From: Oscillospiraceae bacterium
GTDB lineage: Bacteria > Bacillota > Clostridia > Oscillospirales > Ruminococcaceae
Direction: 5' to 3'
Length of the DNA stretch: 8,110 nucleotides
Assembly: GCA_019416775.1 (NCBI GenBank)
Contig: DXWR01000092.1
Coordinates: 1 to 8,110 of the forward strand
The notes below the pieces were generated by a model. The model did not search any database, was not told the origin of the DNA, and was given only the letters and a program-made list of their open reading frames with translations. Below, one piece after another: positions 4,825 through 8,110 of the stretch. The position numbers and the translations under genes were made by a program. Within the stretch, counting starts at the first letter, position 1. Every line of letters begins with the position of its first letter.

Positions 4825-6975
4825 TTATCCTTTCACAGAAAGCAGTGCGTCTCCCACCTGCACCGTCCCGGAAGCCAAAGCCTGAACTTCCATGCCGTCG
4901 TCGCTGTTGCAGACAATCATGGGGGTGGTGCAGAGGTAACCTGCCTGATGGATTTGTTCCATATCGAAGGTAATCAACAAATCCCCGGCTTTCACCCGCT
5001 GACCGTTTTCCACATGGGCTTCAAAGAACTTTCCTTTGAGCTGGACCGTGTTAATGCCAATATGAAGCAGCAGCTCCAATCCATCGTCGGTCAGCAGCCC
5101 AATGGCGTGTTTGGTATCAAAAAGATTGTCCACTACGCAGTCCACCGGAGCGTAAAGCTTTCCTTCACTGGGCTCTATGGCAACACCCTGCCCTAAGACG
5201 CAGGCGGCAAACACCTCATCTTGGACTTCCTCCATAGGAACCACTGTTCCGGACATATGGGCGTAAAGCGTGGCATCCAGCTTCTTTTCCGACTTGGAAG
5301 CAGCGGGCGCCGGGGCAGCAGGCGCCGGTCCAACCGGTACAGGTTCTGCCGGTGCAGCAGATAAGTGATCCGCTTCCGGAGAATCGATAAAGTCCTCCAG
5401 TCGGGATTTGATTACCGAGACCTGGGGGCCGTACACCACCTGCACCCCATTGCCTTTGTGGATCACTCCGGAGGCGCCGGATTGCTTTAACAGACTATCC
5501 ACCACCAAACCGGGATCGTTCACTGTCACCCGCAGCCGAGTGGCGCAGCAATCCAGGTCAGAGAGGTTGGCTTTTCCGCCTAACCCCTGCAAGATCAAGG
5601 CAGAAACGGAATCGGAAGGAGACTTTGCCGCCCCGTCCGGACCGATGCCGGTTTTTTCCTTAAAATCAGAGCGGGTATAGAGCTTGGGTTCTTGATCGTC
5701 CGCTTCCCGGCCGGGAGTCTTCAGATTCAACTTCTTAATCATAAAGTAGAAGGTGAAGTAGTACAGCAGGAAATAACCAATGCCAATAATGACAATCCAG
5801 ATCCAGTTGGTTTTGTCGTTGCCTTGCAGTATGCCGAATAGCGTCAAGTCAATCAACCCACCGGAGAAGGTCATGCCTACGGTGACGTTGAGGATATGCA
5901 TCAGCATATAGGACAGACCGGCATAGACACAGTGTACTGCATACATGGCAGGAGCCACAAACAGGAAGGTGAATTCCAAGGGCTCGGTAATGCCGGTGAT
6001 GGCACTGGTCAGTGCGGCGGAGAGCAGCAAACCGCTGACCACCTTCCGTTTTTCCGGACGGGAGGTACGGTACATGGCCAGCGCAGCACCGGGCAGACCA
6101 AAGATCATAAAGGGGAACTTGCCGGTCATAAACCGAGTTGCAGAGACAGAGAACACATCCACCGATTTGGAAGCCAGCTCTGCAAAGAAGATATTTTGCG
6201 CACCCTGAACTACAACGCCGTCGATCACCGCAGTGCCGCCCATAGCGGTCTGCCAGAAAGGCATATAGAACACATGGTGCAGGCCAAAGGGGATCAGCGC
6301 CCGTTCAATAGCGCCATAGATCCAGGTGCCGGCATAACCGGAATTCAGCACCAACTGGCCCAGCATGGCAATCCCGGTTTGGATCACCGGCCAGATGAAG
6401 AACAAAGCCACACCCACCAGCAAAAACACGGCCGTGGAAATGATAGGGACAAACCGGCTGCCGCCAAAGAAGGACAGCACCTGGGGAAGCTGGATCTGAT
6501 GGAAACGGTTGTGAAGGGCCGCCACTCCAAGCCCCACAATAATGCCGCCGAACACACCCATCTGCAAGGTGGGAATCCCCAACACGGTGGTGGTGGTATT
6601 TTCCCCCATGGCTTCGATCCCGCCGCTGGCACAGATCATGGCATAGATAGCAGTATTCATCACCAAATACGCGATAGCAGCGGACAAGGCCGCTACTTCT
6701 TTTTCCTTTTTCGCCATGCCGATGGCGACGCCCACTGCAAAGAGCAGAGGCAGGTTATTGAAGATCACGTTGCCGCATTGGTACATGATGTCCAAAATAG
6801 TATAGAGAACGCTGCCCTCATAGATCACACCGGTTAAACCATAGGCTTCCAATGTGGTTTGGTTGGTAAAAGAACTGCCGATGCCCAGCAGCAGCCCGGC
6901 GATGGGCAGCAATGCGATGGGCAGCATAAAAGAACGGCCCACGCGCTGCAGCACGCCAAAGATTTTATCTTTCAT
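4825..6975 (-). CDS. ptsG: Glucose-type PTS permease, fused EIICBA
   Basis: Imports and phosphorylates glucose with phosphate from HPr. All three domains are present in 716 residues, in the order of B. subtilis PtsG. EIIC (about 1-415) is the membrane channel, with multiple hydrophobic helices, NNLPLLFAVGVAIGMA (73-88), ERALIPFGLHHVFYMPFW (224-241), RFMTGKFPFMIFGLPGAALA (281-300) and GITEPLEF (328-335). EIIB (about 455-530) carries the phospho-cysteine Cys477 in C-A-T-R-L-R; the residue before it is also Cys. An Ala/Pro-rich linker (537-560) leads to EIIA (about 568-716), with His623 (TKHAIGL) and the phospho-acceptor His638 (HIGINTV). The start ATG has AGGAGG (6988-6983) seven bases upstream. 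It is preceded by a RAT/terminator leader and an antiterminator gene, so expression should be substrate-induced by antitermination. No HPr or EI gene is in the window. Glucose is the best guess; a related sugar such as N-acetylglucosamine is less likely from the EIIC motifs. Confidence 0.93.
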   Translation of the reverse strand: MKDKIFGVLQRVGRSFMLPIALLPIAGLLLGIGSSFTNQTTLEAYGLTGVIYEGSVLYTILDIMYQCGNVIFNNLPLLFAVGVAIGMAKKEKEVAALSAAIAYLVMNTAIYAMICASGGIEAMGENTTTTVLGIPTLQMGVFGGIIVGLGVAALHNRFHQIQLPQVLSFFGGSRFVPIISTAVFLLVGVALFFIWPVIQTGIAMLGQLVLNSGYAGTWIYGAIERALIPFGLHHVFYMPFWQTAMGGTAVIDGVVVQGAQNIFFAELASKSVDVFSVSATRFMTGKFPFMIFGLPGAALAMYRTSRPEKRKVVSGLLLSAALTSAITGITEPLEFTFLFVAPAMYAVHCVYAGLSYMLMHILNVTVGMTFSGGLIDLTLFGILQGNDKTNWIWIVIIGIGYFLLYYFTFYFMIKKLNLKTPGREADDQEPKLYTRSDFKEKTGIGPDGAAKSPSDSVSALILQGLGGKANLSDLDCCATRLRVTVNDPGLVVDSLLKQSGASGVIHKGNGVQVVYGPQVSVIKSRLEDFIDSPEADHLSAAPAEPVPVGPAPAAPAPAASKSEKKLDATLYAHMSGTVVPMEEVQDEVFAACVLGQGVAIEPSEGKLYAPVDCVVDNLFDTKHAIGLLTDDGLELLLHIGINTVQLKGKFFEAHVENGQRVKAGDLLITFDMEQIHQAGYLCTTPMIVCNSDDGMEVQALASGTVQVGDALLSVKG

Positions 6976-7020
6976 AAAATTGCCTCCTCTGATTTTTTGA
7001 CGTTCTGCTTTTGAGCTTAT

Positions 7021-7045
7021 GAAAAACGCTGCGCACTCGCTTTTC
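7021..7045 (-). other. Second hairpin in the ptsG leader
   Basis: On the minus strand GAAAAGCG (7045-7038) pairs with CGTTTTTC (7028-7021) over eight positions including one G-U. The loop is AGTGCGCAG, which itself contains the palindrome TGCGCA. It lies between the main leader terminator and the ptsG ribosome binding site. The descending arm is U-rich, so it could be a weak backup terminator or a stabilising 5' structure on the read-through mRNA. Confidence 0.4.
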
Positions 7046-7062
7046 CGTCAGCCCAAAGCTAT

Positions 7063-7115
7063 AAAAAATACCCACGCCAAATCAACCGCACACAAGCGGT
7101 CAATCTAACGCGGGT
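7063..7115 (-). terminator. Leader intrinsic terminator of ptsG, controlled by antitermination
   Basis: On the minus strand 7115-7096 pairs with 7089-7070 in 20 contiguous pairs (14 Watson-Crick and six G-U), closed by a TTGTGT loop. A and then six U residues follow at once (7069-7063). The 5' base of the stem (ACCC, 7115-7112) is the 3' end of the RAT element, so the two structures exclude each other. It ends 87 bases before the ptsG start. This is the standard layout of BglG-family control. Confidence 0.9.
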
Positions 7116-7138
7116 TTCGCCCAAAAGGTCACGATCCC
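7112..7138 (-). promoter_or_regulatory. RAT (ribonucleic antiterminator) element for the BglG/LicT-type regulator
   Basis: Reading the minus strand from 7138: GGGATCGTGACC, then TTTT, then GGGCGAAACCC. This follows the RAT pattern known from bgl, sac and lic leaders (GGAT-x-GT-x-AC ... GGC-x-AAACC). GGG/CCC forms the lower stem and ACC/GGG the upper part around a UUUU loop, with internal loops between. It is slightly shorter (27 nt) than the usual 29-32 nt. It begins 20 bases after the antiterminator stop codon and shares ACCC with the terminator. Binding of the dimeric CAT domain would hold this fold and prevent termination. Confidence 0.83.
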
Positions 7139-7158
7139 AGTTCTCAAATGAGAAGGAT

Positions 7159-8013
7159 TCACTTTTCCGAAGCATCCATATTGATGCGTTTTAGGTGGAT
7201 GGTTAAATAAATCAGTTCGCCTTCTGAAAGTTCTTTGTGGTAGGTATTTTGAATATAATCGGCGATACATTTTGCACATTGATAATGCTTTTGGCAGGTT
7301 TTGGCGATGAGCTGGTAAAAGGAAGCATCCTGCTCCTCCTGCCCATCGGCAAGCATTTGGTTGGAGAGCAGCCGCTGAGCAAAGTATCGCAGATGCACTA
7401 CAAACCGGCTGAAATCCAAACTTTCCCGGTCAAATTGCTTCTGGTAGTAATACTCCACCACCTGCACCGCCCCGTCGATCAAGCGGGTAATGTCGTACAT
7501 CACACTCATGGAGGTGTTTAGCTCTGCATTCACAATATGCAGGGTAATAAACGATGCTTCGCTATCGCTGAGCTGTACCCCGGTTTTTTCCCGGATCATC
7601 TCCAGGCACTGCCATCCAAGACGGTATTCCGTGGGATAGTAGCACGCCACGGCCCCCTGCAAAGGGTTTTCAAATTCAATTCCCTTTTGCTTGCGCTGAA
7701 TGGCAAAGCTGATGTGATCCGCCAAGGTGATCAGCAAGGATTCGTTCAGCGGCGAGCGGATCTGACTTTTGATGTGGGAAATCAACTCTTCGGTGAGCTT
7801 TAAATGGTCCAAGGGGATCTGTTGGCAAAGTTCCCGCAGCTTCCGCTGCTCCCCTTGGTCTTCCATATGATAAGTCTTTTCAATGGAGGACGGATCCACA
7901 AACTGGCCGGTTTTCCGTTGGAAACCAATTCCCTTTCCGGTAACGATGCTTTCCCGTCCGGCCCGGTCCACCACGCAGAGAACGTTGTTGTTGATGACCT
8001 TTTTAATTCGCAC
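7159..8013 (-). CDS. BglG-family transcriptional antiterminator (LicT/GlcT-like), CAT-PRD1-PRD2
   Basis: RNA-binding antiterminator controlled by PTS phosphorylation. I chose the GTG at 8013 because AGGTGGAG lies just upstream and the product then begins MRIKKVINNNVLCVV, the usual start of the RNA-binding CAT domain. A longer in-frame ATG at 8082 would add 23 atypical residues. With this start the protein has 284 residues: CAT (1-55, with GKGIGFQRKTG at 26-36), PRD1 (about 65-170) and PRD2 (about 171-280). All four regulatory histidines are present: His100 (LADHISFAIQR), His159 (FITLHIVNAEL), His207 (FVVHLRYFAQRL) and His273 (IYLTIHLKRI). The first three have the same numbers as I recall for B. 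subtilis LicT. It precedes a RAT/terminator and ptsG, so it probably acts like GlcT on glucose uptake, although the RAT looks more LicT-like; I therefore give no symbol. No convincing promoter is visible in the 97 bases upstream (8014-8110). Confidence 0.92.
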   Translation of the reverse strand: MRIKKVINNNVLCVVDRAGRESIVTGKGIGFQRKTGQFVDPSSIEKTYHMEDQGEQRKLRELCQQIPLDHLKLTEELISHIKSQIRSPLNESLLITLADHISFAIQRKQKGIEFENPLQGAVACYYPTEYRLGWQCLEMIREKTGVQLSDSEASFITLHIVNAELNTSMSVMYDITRLIDGAVQVVEYYYQKQFDRESLDFSRFVVHLRYFAQRLLSNQMLADGQEEQDASFYQLIAKTCQKHYQCAKCIADYIQNTYHKELSEGELIYLTIHLKRINMDASEK

Positions 8014-8110
8014 CGTTCTCCACCTCACAAAAAAATAAGCCAACCCCTTTCTCACACCATTTTCCTCTTTACGGAAAAGCAAGAACAGAGTTGGTCACGC
8101 CCGATTGGTA

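Noticed and set aside
5896..6837. Long plus-strand open frame (313 codons) opposite ptsG
   Set aside because: It is antisense to the well-matched EIIC domain, has a His/Gln/Gly-rich composition typical of shadow frames and no recognisable domain or ribosome binding site.
8093..8104. RAT-like fragment (GGGCGTGACC on the minus strand) upstream of the antiterminator gene
   Set aside because: It shares CGTGACC with the real RAT at 7133-7127, but the second half (GGC-x-AAACC) and any following terminator hairpin are missing.
1..8110. Novel defence, CRISPR, phage or mobile system
   Set aside because: No arrays, transposase, integrase, attachment sites or defence-type domains were seen. All large frames are housekeeping, metabolic or transport genes.

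Overview
The window looks like a chromosomal segment of a low-to-mid GC Gram-positive bacterium of the class Clostridia, possibly an Oscillospirales/Ruminococcaceae-like gut anaerobe. This is an inference from three things: the gene content (MraZ-RsmH, a clostridial-type DUF1015 protein, a FabV/Ter-type enoyl reductase and a Bacillus-like EIICBA glucose permease), strong AGGAGG-type ribosome binding sites, and antitermination control. No mobile element, CRISPR array, rRNA or tRNA was seen.

Left part, minus strand (1-1101): the start of a division and cell-wall (dcw) cluster. mraZ and the 5' part of rsmH are joined by a one-base stop/start overlap. mraZ has a clear sigma-A promoter (perfect -10, 17-bp spacer). 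Just downstream of the -10 lie three TGG direct repeats with an exact 10-bp period, as expected for a MraZ operator.

Middle part, plus strand (about 1194-4770): a divergent extended -10 promoter leads into three genes: a zinc-ribbon/single-TM protein with a DUF3862/BamE-like extracellular domain, a DUF1015 protein of unknown function, and fabV (trans-2-enoyl-ACP/CoA reductase). The series ends at a strong hairpin that also serves as terminator for the convergent gene on the right.

Right part, minus strand (8013-4825): a BglG/LicT/GlcT-type antiterminator lies upstream of ptsG, a complete glucose-type EIICBA permease. The 183-bp gap between them holds a recognisable RAT (antiterminator RNA hairpin). 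Its 3' edge overlaps a 20-bp-stem intrinsic terminator with a U-run. The inferred logic is: no sugar means phosphorylated, inactive regulator and termination; sugar flux means regulator binds RAT and ptsG is read through. The regulator's own gene is upstream of the terminator, so it is not gated by it.

I found no undescribed multi-gene system. The best points for a second look are the RAT/terminator leader with its extra hairpin, the phased MraZ operator, the zinc-ribbon membrane protein grouped with DUF1015 and FabV, and the repeated TTTGTCCG octamer in the divergent promoter region.
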